Shown: positions 20,150 through 31,149 of the stretch, piece by piece | Position numbering within the stretch: position 1 is the stretch's first letter | Layout of the letters: the number at the start of each line of letters is the position of its first letter | Assembly (NCBI GenBank): GCA_019137255.1 | Contig: WPDH01000378.1 | Span: forward strand, 124,001-188,000 | DNA length: 64,000 nucleotides | Source of the DNA: Corinectria fuckeliana | Lineage: Eukaryota > Ascomycota > Sordariomycetes > Hypocreales > Nectriaceae | Reading direction: 5' to 3' | Translations under genes and position numbers: made by a program | Notes under the pieces: model-generated | What the model was told of the DNA's origin: nothing | Seen by the model: only the letters and a program-made list of their open reading frames with translations | The model's database searches: none

Positions 20150-22888
20150 CAATTTTGAAGCACTCTGTTCTTGGCCAACGTCGACGCCTATTACACATGG
20201 CGACGTGGTGGTGTCCTCGTCGTACACCAGGGTTGGCTTCTGCGACAAAAACCCCCTTTCTTCTCAACACAACCCTGAAGGAGAACATCGTCGGGCATTC
20301 CCAGTTCGATTCGTTGAGGTATAGCGAGGCCCTCGAGGACACGGGGCTTAACGTAGACGTTGAGCTCTTCCCCGATGGTCACAGTGCAAAGGCCGGAAGC
20401 AACGGCATAATGCTAAGCGGCGGACAGAGCAGAGGGTGTCCCTCGCCAGGGCACTATACCTCGATTCAAAACCCACTGACAATCGATGACATCCTCGGCT
20501 CCTTGGATGCCAGTACATCAGAAGCCGTATATCAGAAGCTTCTTGGACCCAACGTAATCGTCCGGACAAGGGGCGCGACAGCTGTCCTCTGCACCAACTC
20601 AGTTCGCCATTTATCTTCAGCGGACCATGTCATCGTTCTCGTCGCGAATGGTACTGTTGTTTCCGAGGGCAGCTTTCTGGAAATCAGGGAGAGCTGCCGT
20701 TGGCTGGACGGGGAAGGCAAAAGGCCCTTGTCGTGCCGGTCCCGTTCTCCTTTTATTGACAGGAGACAGGACATTCCGCCGGCGGAGAAGGAGTAGAAGT
20801 AGGAGCCCTCCACCTCCAGGCGCCAAACCCGAAAGAGTCGGGAGCTGGAGAAGAGTCGCGACACGGCCAGGCAGTTAGGTGACTTCAAGGTGTACCGACA
20901 CTACTTCGGTCAGACCAGCATGCTGTCGATCCTCCTGTTCCTGCTCGCTGGTCTGCTGTTTGGCACAACGGCCAATTTCTCGACCGTTTGGGTCAGATAT
21001 TGGTCTGAAGATGCGCTCAATCGAACCCGTGCATTTTATATTGGCATCTACGCCTTGATTCGAGGCCTGGAGGTGGCTTCGTTCGCCGGGGGTGCTGCTG
21101 TTGTCCTGATCATCATGGTGACACACGCCGGAGCCAGACTTGACGAAGATTCGCTCTCGACCGTTGTGATGGCGCCGCTGACCTTTTTCACAAGCACCGA
21201 CCTGGGGTCCGTCGTCAATCTCTTCTCTCAGGACATGACCGTCATCGACGGAGAGTTACCGCTGTCCCTGGTCAACATATGCCTCAGCGGATCTGAGGTT
21301 GTTGGCATGACCGTTGTGATTGCCCTTGCATCCCCGTATGTTGCGACCGGCTATCCCCTGCTGCTTGCTGTCCTCTACGGAGTTCAAAACTGTACTTGCG
21401 GACTTCGAGACAGCTGAGATTGCTCGACCTCGAGGCCAAGGGTCCGCTGCATTGAGTGATTGATCCTCCCCCCTAGAAAACACTTGTCACGTCTGACTCT
21501 GGCAGTTCGCACTTTCTTGACACCATTACTGGTTTACCTACAATCCGTGCCAGTGGCTGGGTCAAAGACCACATTTCTCACAACAGCCATCTTTTGAATG
21601 CATCCCAGCGCCCGGCATACCTACTGACAATGGTTCAGCAATGGCTCGCTGTGACCCTACGCATCATCGTGACGGTTGTCGCAGCCATTACCATCACGCT
21701 CGCCACGCAGCTGACCATCAGTACTGGTTTTGCTGGCGCCTCCTTGGTGACGCTCATGTCCTTCTCCAGGACCATGACCCGCGTCATGGAAAGCTACACC
21801 CAACTCGAAACATCGCTAGGTGCTGTAAGCCGCCTGAAGACGTTCGGTGATGAAATTGCATCCGAAGCCCTGCCGGACGAGGACATGGTGCCGCCCGAGG
21901 GCTGGCCACAAGCAGGGGCAATTGAGATCAAGGGTGTATCGGCTTCGTATCTGTAAGCCAGCCATAGGGCCTCAGGCGTCAACCAGTAGTCCTCTTCCCT
22001 TGCATGCCTCGCACGACTCTAACCAGGGCCTTGTTTTCAGCCGAGCCGACGACGACGTGTCTGGAAGCGAGAGCCCAGCTCTGCAGAACCTCACCCTGTC
22101 CATTCAGCCAGGTGCAAGGGTAGCCATCTATGGGAGGACAGGCAGGTAAGTCGAGACCACCCCGAGTAAACAAGCCAAGACGATGAAAGTGTAGAAAAGT
22201 AGCTAGCCTGGATTCGGAACTAACGCACGTCTGTCTACTTGGTAGTGGCAAATCCTCCATCGTCCTCCTCCTGCTCCGCCTCCTCAACCCCCTCGTACAC
22301 TGCTCGCAAAACATGTCCATCGACGGCCTTCCCTTCCATCGACTCAACCGCGCTGCACTACGCAGAAGGGTCATCGCCGTGCCGCAGGACCTTGTCTTCC
22401 TCCCGACCGGCAGCACGGTCAGGGCCAACCTCGACCCCTTTGACGCCACCTCCGACGACGACTGCATTGCCGTTTTGGATGTAGTAGGCCTGGACTCGCT
22501 GACTTGTGGGGGACCTGAGGGACATGAGTGACCTGAGGGTTCCAACAGCAGGCTGCATCAGGGGATGAGTGCAGAATCCCTCAGCGCCGGGCAGCAGCGA
22601 CTCTTTGCGCTGGCCAGGGCGGTCCTGCGCAGTCGTATGAGAGCAGAAGCAGAAAATGGTGGTGTTGGCAGACGGGGACGCGGCGGCGGCGGTGTCCTTT
22701 TGCCCGATGAGATTAACTTCGCGGCCGATGAAGAGACGAAAAAGACGATCCGGGACATTATCAAGTTGGAGTTTGCTAACTACACCGTCACCATGGTGTC
22801 TCATCAGTTGGGGATGGTGATGGAAGTATGTCAGCGGGTCGTTGATCTTGAAAATGGCGTTGTGGCTAAGACTGGCGACCCTCGCTAG
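20150..22888 (+). pseudogene. ABCC-type multidrug transporter, pseudogene
   Basis: Three blocks of a full-length ABCC (MRP-like) exporter lie in order. NBD1 (about 20200-20690) has NPFLLNTTLKENIVG, LSGGQ and ATAVLCTNSVRHLSSADHV. The second membrane domain (20890-21956) has FSTVWVRYWSEDALNR and ITGLPTIRASGWVKDH. NBD2 (22060-22888) has Walker A GRTGSGKSS rebuilt across a 100-bp intron (22146-22245), the Q-loop AVPQD, signature LSAGQQ, a Walker B-like stretch with Asp, and VSHQL. The first membrane domain and Walker A of NBD1 are missing. Frame breaks occur near 20250 (an extra C in a C-run), around the first signature motif, near 21390 and in the linker before NBD2, where a TGA also appears. 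Decay here is mostly by small indels, unlike the stop-only phosphotransferase relic. Confidence 0.85.
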
Positions 22889-24141
22889 CTAGGCCTAAGT
22901 AGGGAACTGGTAGTTATTTTGGCGAACTCTGGAGAGCGCAGGGAGTTCAGAGCTCTAAGGGAAAGAGAGAGAAGTGCGCGTGAGTCGTGACCTGTGGCAT
23001 TGATGCCGGCTTGGTTCCGCTGAGCCGAGGTCGAATCACTGCCCTGTCTCTCTCTCGAGTTTGGTTGGTCAAGACGCTTCGCTTTGCATAGGATCATCCC
23101 GTCTCACACAAAAGCTCTAACCGTAAGATGCCCCTGTAGATTCCACGCTTAGCCAACAATGATGATCATCCAGAATAATAGATGTCTGACTGCATAACTG
23201 CACTCGTATTGGGATTGGTTGTTCAGTGCACTTGTCTCGGAATATATGGAGCTACTTCTTAATGCGGATCCGTCGACTGAGACATGCAGACGTGCCGTCA
23301 ATAGTCGATTAGCCACGACATGGCTGCCGACTTCCGGGCCGTAGGCACTGCTACAACCCTCAAGGATTTCAAACGTTAGTTCGGATATAGTATCTCGTGG
23401 GTCCAGAGGGTGAAATCCTTGAAGGCTGTAGAGAGGTACTGCCTGGCACGGCTCGTGGAATACAAACTATTTACCACATTTCATCGTGGAACCTTGCCTT
23501 TAATATATGAGTACAGCGCTTTTCTAGTAATTGGGTCACTACTAGGAGTATCCTAAGGCTGATGAATAACGTAAAATAGCAGGGGCCGAAAAGACAAAGT
23601 AGGGAGGTTGACCGTGCAGCATCGTAGGCCGGTCCGAATACAGCCAACACCGTCTACAAGCCTGGCTCGTCCGGCCCTGAACCTTGTAAATATTGCCTAC
23701 ACGTCAACCTGTCACCTGCATTCGCATTAGGCTTCCAGACCTATTATCTTATAGGGTTGATGTCAAACCACGAATGGGAGGGGAGTCGCAGATCGCCAAC
23801 ATCATAGTAGCAAATTACTCCTCAGCCAGCCACGATAATTATAGCCCCACAGCTAGGTCGGCATATTTGGTTTAGCTGTGACAACATGCTGCAGGATGGG
23901 GTCACGGCGGAACCCTTTTTTACAAGACGAGGAAGGTCTCCGTGAACTGTCAAGCTGAACTGTAGATCAGTTGCCAGATTTACGGACTCCCCCAGCAGTC
24001 CGAGATAGGCTCCAAAGCCTCCCGTGGAAGATAAAAGGAAGCTTAAAGGTACTACATTGGACTCCCAATTCTCATATTGCCATCACACTCTTACATTCAA
24101 GCCATACTTCAATCGTGCACCCGAATTCTACCAAAATCATC
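22889..24141. other. Intergenic with an imperfect hairpin
   Basis: No gene recognised. It contains the inverted repeat listed at 23351-23431 and, at its right end, the promoter of the secreted cysteine-rich gene. Confidence 0.4.
23351..23431. repeat. Imperfect inverted repeat (hairpin)
   Basis: CTACAACCCTCAAGGATTTCA at the left (one base longer than needed) pairs with the complement of 23411-23431, 19 of 21 positions matching, with a 39-nt loop. Weaker similarity extends outward on both arms to about 23336 and 23454. It could be a small MITE remnant or a chance hairpin. Confidence 0.4.
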
Positions 24142-25247
24142 ATGAAGACCCTTCAACTCAGTTTCTTTGCCCTGCTCCTTCAGGCATCCTCCCTTACTGC
24201 CAAAGTTTACAGGAAGAATGTTGTGACATTTGAAGTCAGCCCAGGCGCAAAGATCACTGGCAACAAAATCGAGTATTCTGATCCTGACTGCGATCCGGAC
24301 CTGCAGTGCGTGACAACCAAGACCTGTGCTGCAGCAGGGACGGCTCCAACTCTGAACTCTGACGGAAAGTATTTCGCATGCTGTAGAGAAGGACAGAATC
24401 TTCTCGGCAGCCCTGATACTGCATTCGATTGCTGTGCCATGGGACATGATCTCGCTGGCTCCGCAGACACTGGGTATCACTGCTGTCCTACTGGATACTT
24501 CTTTGATGGCCAGATGTGCAAGCAAGTATGTGAGAATGGCAAGCAGTTGGTAGATGGCAACTGTGTCTGCCCTGACGGTACCGTCGATGCCGGCGATGGA
24601 ACCTGCAAGACTAAGCCTGCGGTTGACTGTAGCTCAGGGCTACAAGCTGGTAAGTGCTCAAACCCAGTCTCAACCGCATTGTACTCGAAAGTGGAAGCTC
24701 TCCGGCTAACCGTCCGTTATTTCCAGGCAAGTGTTACACTTTCACAAGTGAAACGGGCAACCGGCTTGGTCTCCGCAACGACGGGGTCTACTACGCGGCC
24801 CCGGACAGTATGGTTCAACGATATGGGAAGTTCAAACTCTGCCTCGACGAGAAATGTACCCCTGGTCAAGCAGTGAATCCCTCTGATAAGGTCTACATCA
24901 AGGATGTGTACGGCGATGTCGGAACAGGGGCGAATAATGGCCAATGGCTGAACAACGCCCAAAACGGTGTCCACATAGGTCGGACTCCTACCTTTTCTGA
25001 TGCTGGACAATTCGCGTTGAGCAAGTGGCCGTGCGGCAAGTACTGCCTTGGTGGATTTCAATATGGTGTTGGCCCGGCCTGTCCTGCTGAAATCCCCGCC
25101 ATGACCTTCTACTCGCAGGATCCGCAGATGTGTGTGGCTTTCGAGCTGACCGAGGTCCCGTGCGACATTAAGGATGATGTGAATAACTGCATTTGGGTCA
25201 ATGGCGAGCAGTGCTGCAACAAAATCGATTGCTCTGGCACACTGTAA
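24142..25247 (+). CDS. Secreted cysteine-rich protein with periodic CC pairs
   Basis: Exons 24142-24649 and 24727-25247 join in frame to 342 residues; the 77-bp intron has GTAAGT and TTTCCAG ends. Residues 1-20 are a signal peptide. Between residues 80 and 130 pairs of adjacent cysteines recur exactly every 17 residues (80/81, 97/98, 114/115), within repeats of the form CC-x5-L-x-GS-x-DT. A short EGF-like stretch follows (CENGKQLVDGNCVCPDGT). The second exon encodes a separate domain of about 170 residues, beginning GKCYTFTSETGNRLGLRNDG and ending with four to six cysteines (CCNKIDCSGTL). The start is the first ATG with a hydrophobic leader; an in-frame upstream extension lacks support. It is probably secreted and disulfide-rich, perhaps surface-bound or effector-like. 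The family name is not recognised. Confidence 0.8.
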
Positions 25248-25649
25248 TGAGCAAGGGCTCGTAAGTAATGGGAGATCTTCGGGCTTTATACTTTATATAG
25301 AACGTTGATCAACCATCGGTGTGGAGGAAGCGGTGCAGAGTGCTGTACAGACTATTTTTGTTTCTTATAGTACTATACGAAGTTGCTTGCAGACTTTACA
25401 GAAAGCAGCCACTGCTTCAACTAGCACACCTTAGATTAAAAAAACTAGTTATTAGTCTTGAGTCCTATTAGGCACTTCGATGATTAGTAGCGAGATGAAG
25501 ACGGACAGAACTAGTTGCATGCTCCCAGTATTATCTCTTAGAATTATAGCTTCGTATAAAGCCTAGGTATAATAGAAGAATAGCTCATAAGGGAAGAGGC
25601 TGCATACAACAAGTCAGCAGTGACGGCCGTCCTTTTGTAAAGATATTTC
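25248..25649. other. Intergenic 3' flank
   Basis: Somewhat AT-rich sequence after the cysteine-rich gene. No features recognised. Confidence 0.35.
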
Positions 25650-27630
25650 TTGCTGTTGAGCGAAGCGATCAGAATATCGAGGTTTAACAACTCTTTCGGC
25701 GAGCCTGCTACTACGCGTTTGCACTATTGCACCAGAAGAGCAGGTCTATCGACCCGATCGTGCAGGAAATCAAAAATGCGGTGCCGCATGTCCGGAACAC
25801 TAGGGGAAAGGTCTACCATATTATCCGCGTCGGGGAGAAGTGACAGGGAGCCATCTGCGTCTATCCTCGAACGTGACTCGCAGCACCTCAGAGGGCTGCT
25901 CTTCCTCTTGGGATCAGCGTCCACGTGAGTGTGACCAGCACTCTAGCCGGCTTCCTTACTCATCAGCATCCAGCTGGGAGAGAGCAAAACCCCAGGACCG
26001 TCAATCTGCCCTCGAATTTCTCTCTACGAACACAGACATCTGCGAACGGACTAGGCAGTACACACCTCTCGTCAACAACGTCCTAAGCCAAATCTTATGT
26101 ACGGTACTTCGACCTAGTCCTCCTTTCGTCACTAATCACACTCAGTGGAGCATTCCTTTGTTGGAGAGACGTGTAGGCTCCTGCCTCATCCGCAATCTCT
26201 CCTTGGCCCAATAGCGATGCCTCAATCCTAGCGCCGCATTCGCGTGAAGGGATTTGCATACCCTGTAAAGAACAAAACCGGCTTGGCAGCCTCCCTAGCG
26301 GCTATGTCCGACTCTGTTCTTAGATCGAGCGGTATCTATTCGGAAGACGCTATAATCTTGCTGATTTTCCTTTCTTTCCTCTCCATATCTAATAAAGTCC
26401 CCTTCGATCTCTGCTGTAGAGCTATGACATGTAAACGCTAGACCGCACAAGGCGAGATTGAAAAGGTGGATATAACTCATATTAGCCTTGCTCTAGAACT
26501 TCACAGTTTGCTCTTAAACACTCTGAGATTGAGTAACACCTTACACAAGCTAGGTTCTCCGCGGGCCGTTTTGAAAGACTATAACCAGACCTATACCTCA
26601 TATGAAGCTATCACGAGGCGCGTGTGTGAGAAGTTACCTATAGAAGACTTCTCATTTTGGAAATACCAGGCTGTTATTATTACGTATCGAGCGATCCTAT
26701 GCAAATATATTAAGTCTGTGTAAGTTCAAATTAACAAAGAGGTCAGTTATTTATCTAACACCGCTATAGCACTATAAACACGAAACTATTACTACTGTAC
26801 ACAAACATGCCTTATAGGCATTCTAAGATTGCTATGAGTGCCTGCCTAGTAGCACCAGAACCGACCTTGTGCTCACCCTTGTCAAAGCATCCTGATTTCC
26901 CAACATGGCATGGTTTTTTCTATCAATCAAGCGGATAATGCTCCTCGTGGTCTAAAGGATTGGTACCTGCATTGTTGCATTGCGCATTCACAAAGTCTCC
27001 TAAGCCGGATTGCCGGGGATATAGATCGTGCTGATAGTAGTATTAGCGATCTTGGTCAAGATCGGGTTGAGAACGCCATGGATGAGAGAACACATTCGGC
27101 AATCGTCTAAGCAACCCTCCAGCGTTCCTTTAATTGCATCCAGGTTGAAGACCTCTCTGCTGCCAAGAGACCACTAGGGGTTTAGATGGATTAGGACCCG
27201 TCCCAGCTTGAGAAAAGTAGTTATCTTTCGCAAACACATGATACTTGGAAAGGCTCTACGATTCCAAGGTGCGTTAAAGGAATCGCTAGCGCATTTTGAG
27301 AAGTCGCAGACAACAGCAGGGCAGTGCAAGGACCTCATCTTCGACAAATACTTACGTGATCTTACCGGCGGCCACGCCGACACGCTCTGAGAGCTCAACA
27401 ACCCTGTGTCTAGGCAAAATCAGCTCTGTGCAGAAACTTCGAGGCGAGACCAGAGCTGTACCTTTTCAGGCAAATCTCTTCTAGAGCTATCTTTGGCGGA
27501 AGCGTTGTTTACTCAGGGACGCTTCAAGATGCGGAAAGGCTCTGCTTGGATGTCCAGACCCGCCCTGGCCTCTTGAAGTTTGAGAAGTCGAGTTTACATA
27601 TTATTATGGCGAAGGTACGCTACGTCTAGT
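25650..27630 (+). pseudogene. Decayed TPR-type fungal gene
   Basis: Broken plus-strand frames show protein-like pieces. About 25750-25850 reads VQEIKNAVPHVRNTRGKVYH before a stop; 26466-26723 reads as a helical segment. 27230-27620 resembles tetratricopeptide-type helices of large fungal proteins (KHMILGKALRFQGALKESLA, LFTQGRFK, then in a shifted frame ERLCLDVQTRPGLLKFEKS). A TGA in ADTL-stop-ELNNP fits CGA to TGA, and a frameshift lies near 27530. I infer one or two decayed genes. The TPR call is supported only for the 3' part; the rest is unassigned. Confidence 0.4.
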
Positions 27631-27879
27631 CTGATAACAAAAGAGCACTATATTGTTAGAGCAAAGTAATGATAGAAACCTGAAAGTCCCAGTTAACTAA
27701 TGGCCGTGCAACTCGAATTGTTGTCTTATCTATTTGCGACACTCTTAGGCAGGCTTGTTTAGTGGACGAATCTCTGGAGCAGGGCATGTATGGATGAAAT
27801 AGCAACTCTAAGAGGAGCCCAGCACTGGATTGCAGGGATGCGCTATTTGTTAGACTATATAAGCTCTCAGCTTCTTTGT

Positions 27880-28965
27880 AGTCATACTTAGTCTGTTAAT
27901 TTCAGGGTTTATTATATCTTTTCCTAAATCCGTAATTTATTTCTTTACTTACTAAAGTTAAGTATTAGGTAGTTTTTAACTAGTTGTTGTTATTTAATAT
28001 CTTGTGAAATTTTAACTGCTTATTTACTTAACTACTTTAAAATAATTGCTTGTATATTATTATTCTAGCCCGAAATAAAAGCAGACTGTAATATTATTAT
28101 TCAGTTTTATACACCTTTCTTAATATCTTATTAGATAAGAAAAAGTAAAAGAGTAAATAGTATATAATAAAAAAACCATATAAGATATTATACTTAGTAC
28201 TATAAAATATAATATTTATTTTTTAATAAGTAACTTAATTTATAAAATATTAATCTTAAATATTAAAGTATAAGTTTATTATAAACCTTTCTTTTTAACT
28301 TTAATAGCTTTTAAAATTATATCTAGTAAATATAATATAAAAGTTATCTTATATTAAGCTAATACTCTAGGCTAGCTCTTTTTAATATAACCTAAAAATT
28401 TTACTTTTAATATTAATATTAATATAGTTTAAAAAGCTATAAAAAAGAGCTAAAAGTATCTTAAGCTTAAAACTATTAATAAGTAAGTAAAAGTAATACT
28501 AAAAAGCGTAAAATATATAATTAACTTAAATAGGAAAATAACTAGCTAAGAGTATTTTTAAGTTTCTTAATTACTAAAAGGTTAGCTATAAAATTAAGTA
28601 CTTATAAGATAAATAAGAAAGTATAAGTAAATCTTAATATACTAACCTTTTTTTACCTTACTTAGTATATATTACTTAGTAAATTATAACTTTAACTTTT
28701 AACTTAATAGCTATAATAAGTAATATTAGTTTTAAGTACTTTAAATCTCTTTCTTTTTATAATGTTTTTAGCAAGTTAAGATAAGTCTTAACTAGCTTTC
28801 TCTTATAATTATAAGTTTTTAAAAATCTAATTAATAATAATATATATTATTAAAGTTATTAGCTAGGATTTAGTATCTTAACTGTCTTAAGACTTAAAAG
28901 TGGTTAAAAGGATCAGTCTTTTAAAAAGAGATATCTTAAGCTATAAGAAAGTTATATATACTGTG
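27880..28965. repeat. 1.1 kb AT-rich block (RIP-like)
   Basis: Almost continuous TTA, TAA, TATA and AAAG sequence with hardly any C outside CT and AGC steps. Edges are abrupt on both sides. No element ends or coding pieces can be read, so the parent repeat is unknown. Confidence 0.7.
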
Positions 28966-29889
28966 CAGCCAGGCCTTCTTAGGGGTCTCATAGTGTGAAA
29001 ATAACATCATAAAGGAAGGAAGTTGTGTGTGTGTGACTGAGTGTGTGCGGGGCCTGCGTTTTAGTGTGCTAATTTTTTTGATCCGCGCGTGCCCCAGTTA
29101 AGGCACAAGCCTTAATCTATTAGCCCGAAACTAGAGGTGACAGCCGAATTTGTAAGCAATTAGCATAATATATGTAAAGGCAGATCAATTTAATCCCCTC
29201 TTTGGCCCACACACACTTGCTTGACCCTTCAATTATACCTGGTCCCCGCGAGCCCGGTAACTAGTCCTGGAAAGCTTGTTCGCATGGTCCCTGGGTTGTA
29301 CAGCCCTCAGGGATTAAAAATGTGCATTTTAGTGGTATATTTCGCCACTGACTTCCCTTTTCGTTAGAGTCTCATAGCACGTAAATTGTATAAGATAGGC
29401 CTACCTGACTTACCCGATCTGTCAGGTTGTCGTAGTGATAAACATCGCCACAGAGGTAGAGTATCCAGTCCTAATGCTAGCACTCCGCCTTTATCTGTAC
29501 CGGGACTTGGGTGGCAAGTCACAAATGAACCTTTTTAATCCTTGAGGGCTATAGTTCGAATTGCATTAAGCAGCTAGACTATATGCCAGCAGAGCAGGGG
29601 CTAATATATTCTGTACCGAGGTTTTCATATCAAATTTAACTTTTTGTACGCCTGCAACACGCCAAAGCTAACGCCAGTCATGACAAATGCTGATTTCACA
29701 AGATTTCCCGTCAAGGTAATCTAGGTGGATAACTTTGTTATCTAACTGAAGCTATGGTATTTATTTCTCCCCAACATCTGTCTACTAAAAAAGAGCACTT
29801 CGCCCCTCGTTTCTCAATTAACATCCCGAATTCTCGCAGCCACATCGTTCTTAGCAGAGTGATACTGCGTTGACATATTTCCGCCTATT
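28966..29889. other. Intergenic; short TG microsatellite
   Basis: Returns to balanced composition. A (TG)n run interrupted by ACTGAG lies at 29023-29047. The right end is the promoter of the AflR-type regulator. Nothing else recognised. Confidence 0.4.
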
Positions 29890-31149
29890 ATGGTCCCTCC
29901 AAGACTCCGAGGATGCTGTGATAGCTGTACCAGGAGCAAGCTCAAGTGCAGCGGTGAAAGACCTTCATGCCAAAGATGCCAGCTACGGGGCGAAGACTGC
30001 GTATACAGCAAAGCCCGGCGTGCTGGGCGTCCACCCCTCAAGCTGAACAAGCCACATAAATCATCGACTACAATCTCTACTGATCAAGAGCCACCAACGC
30101 CTGTTCCCAGCCCTGAAAAGCATCCGGTCAACCGCGTTCATTGTTCAGATAGGGAACCACCTCTTCCCTCCCTTCAAGAGCCCACCCTGCCTTCGCCAGA
30201 CTCACACAATACCGCTTTGTCAATGCAAGATACCTGGAATCAAGAGTCAACCCCCAGTCTGGAATTCTCTCAGGCTTCAAACATTCCCGACCTCGACGAC
30301 ATGATGCTGCACGATCTGCTATGGACTAACACAGAAGGATTCGATTCGGTGCCATCTGGAAACGTGGGTCTGGACTGGAATCGAGGAAACGTCCCTTTCA
30401 ATGGAGTCCTACGAGACACTGATCTACAACATGACATGTCTACCGACCGGCCACTAAGCCAGGCTTCAGCAAACCCAGCAGCTCCGTACTATGATACGGC
30501 CCAAAAGACAGTACATTCCAGGGCTCAGCCGAAAAAAACCCAGGCTGAGATAAACGGAATCATTGCCAGTATCACAAAGATTGCCGAGCAATCAACGATA
30601 TTGTATCATATCCCGGAGGAATCATGCCCAAGCTTATGGCCACTGCTACTAAGCAAGGCCCAACTGCTCATGTCTATCGCGGGAGTTCAGGGATCCGAGA
30701 GCTCATTCTCTCTCCGTCTGGATGCAGTTTTACATGTCGCATCGACTGCCGAGCACGTGCAAAAGTGTGTTTCGAGATGCGCCACTTGCATGTCTCAGGA
30801 AATGGAAATATCCAGCATACTTGCCTTGATGTATGATTGGATTACGAAACGAATTGCGTACGCCCTAGAGAATCCCTCAGCTATACAGAATCATCAACTT
30901 ATCATCGGCAACTTGGTTCTGACGGGACATAAAGGCATGCTCAGCGTATATGAGTTGATCAAACACCGGATTACTAGAGCAATACATGTGATAAGGGGTA
31001 TCAAAAGCCGAATTATGAGCATAGGACAACGGGATCCAGACAAGCTCTACCAAGCCGTCCAGCTTACGTTTCAGGGGGTTGAGAGTCGATTAGAAGCCCT
31101 GTCGGGAACGATTGAGTTGTTAGCGAGCGAATATTTCTATAATGCCTAG
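29890..31149 (+). CDS. AflR-type Zn2Cys6 transcription factor
   Basis: A single exon of 419 residues from ATG at 29890. The binuclear zinc cluster is complete, Cys10, 13, 20, 27, 30 and 37 (CDSCTRSKLKCSGERPSCQRC), and is followed by RRAGRPP, an AT-hook-like GRP. A long Ser/Pro-rich middle is typical of secondary-metabolite regulators. From about residue 225 a helical domain (SLRLDAVLHVASTAEHVQK, then IIGNLVLTGHKGMLSVYELI) resembles the C-terminal domain of aflatoxin-regulator (AflR) proteins. It should act in the nucleus as a pathway-specific activator, yet no polyketide or peptide synthase gene is in the window. The frame is clean despite decayed neighbours. The target is unknown. Confidence 0.85.
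   Translation: MVPPRLRGCCDSCTRSKLKCSGERPSCQRCQLRGEDCVYSKARRAGRPPLKLNKPHKSSTTISTDQEPPTPVPSPEKHPVNRVHCSDREPPLPSLQEPTLPSPDSHNTALSMQDTWNQESTPSLEFSQASNIPDLDDMMLHDLLWTNTEGFDSVPSGNVGLDWNRGNVPFNGVLRDTDLQHDMSTDRPLSQASANPAAPYYDTAQKTVHSRAQPKKTQAEINGIIASITKIAEQSTILYHIPEESCPSLWPLLLSKAQLLMSIAGVQGSESSFSLRLDAVLHVASTAEHVQKCVSRCATCMSQEMEISSILALMYDWITKRIAYALENPSAIQNHQLIIGNLVLTGHKGMLSVYELIKHRITRAIHVIRGIKSRIMSIGQRDPDKLYQAVQLTFQGVESRLEALSGTIELLASEYFYNA

Noticed and set aside
29023..29047. TG-rich run considered as a telomere-like tract
   Set aside because: It is a simple TG microsatellite, not TTAGGG repeats.
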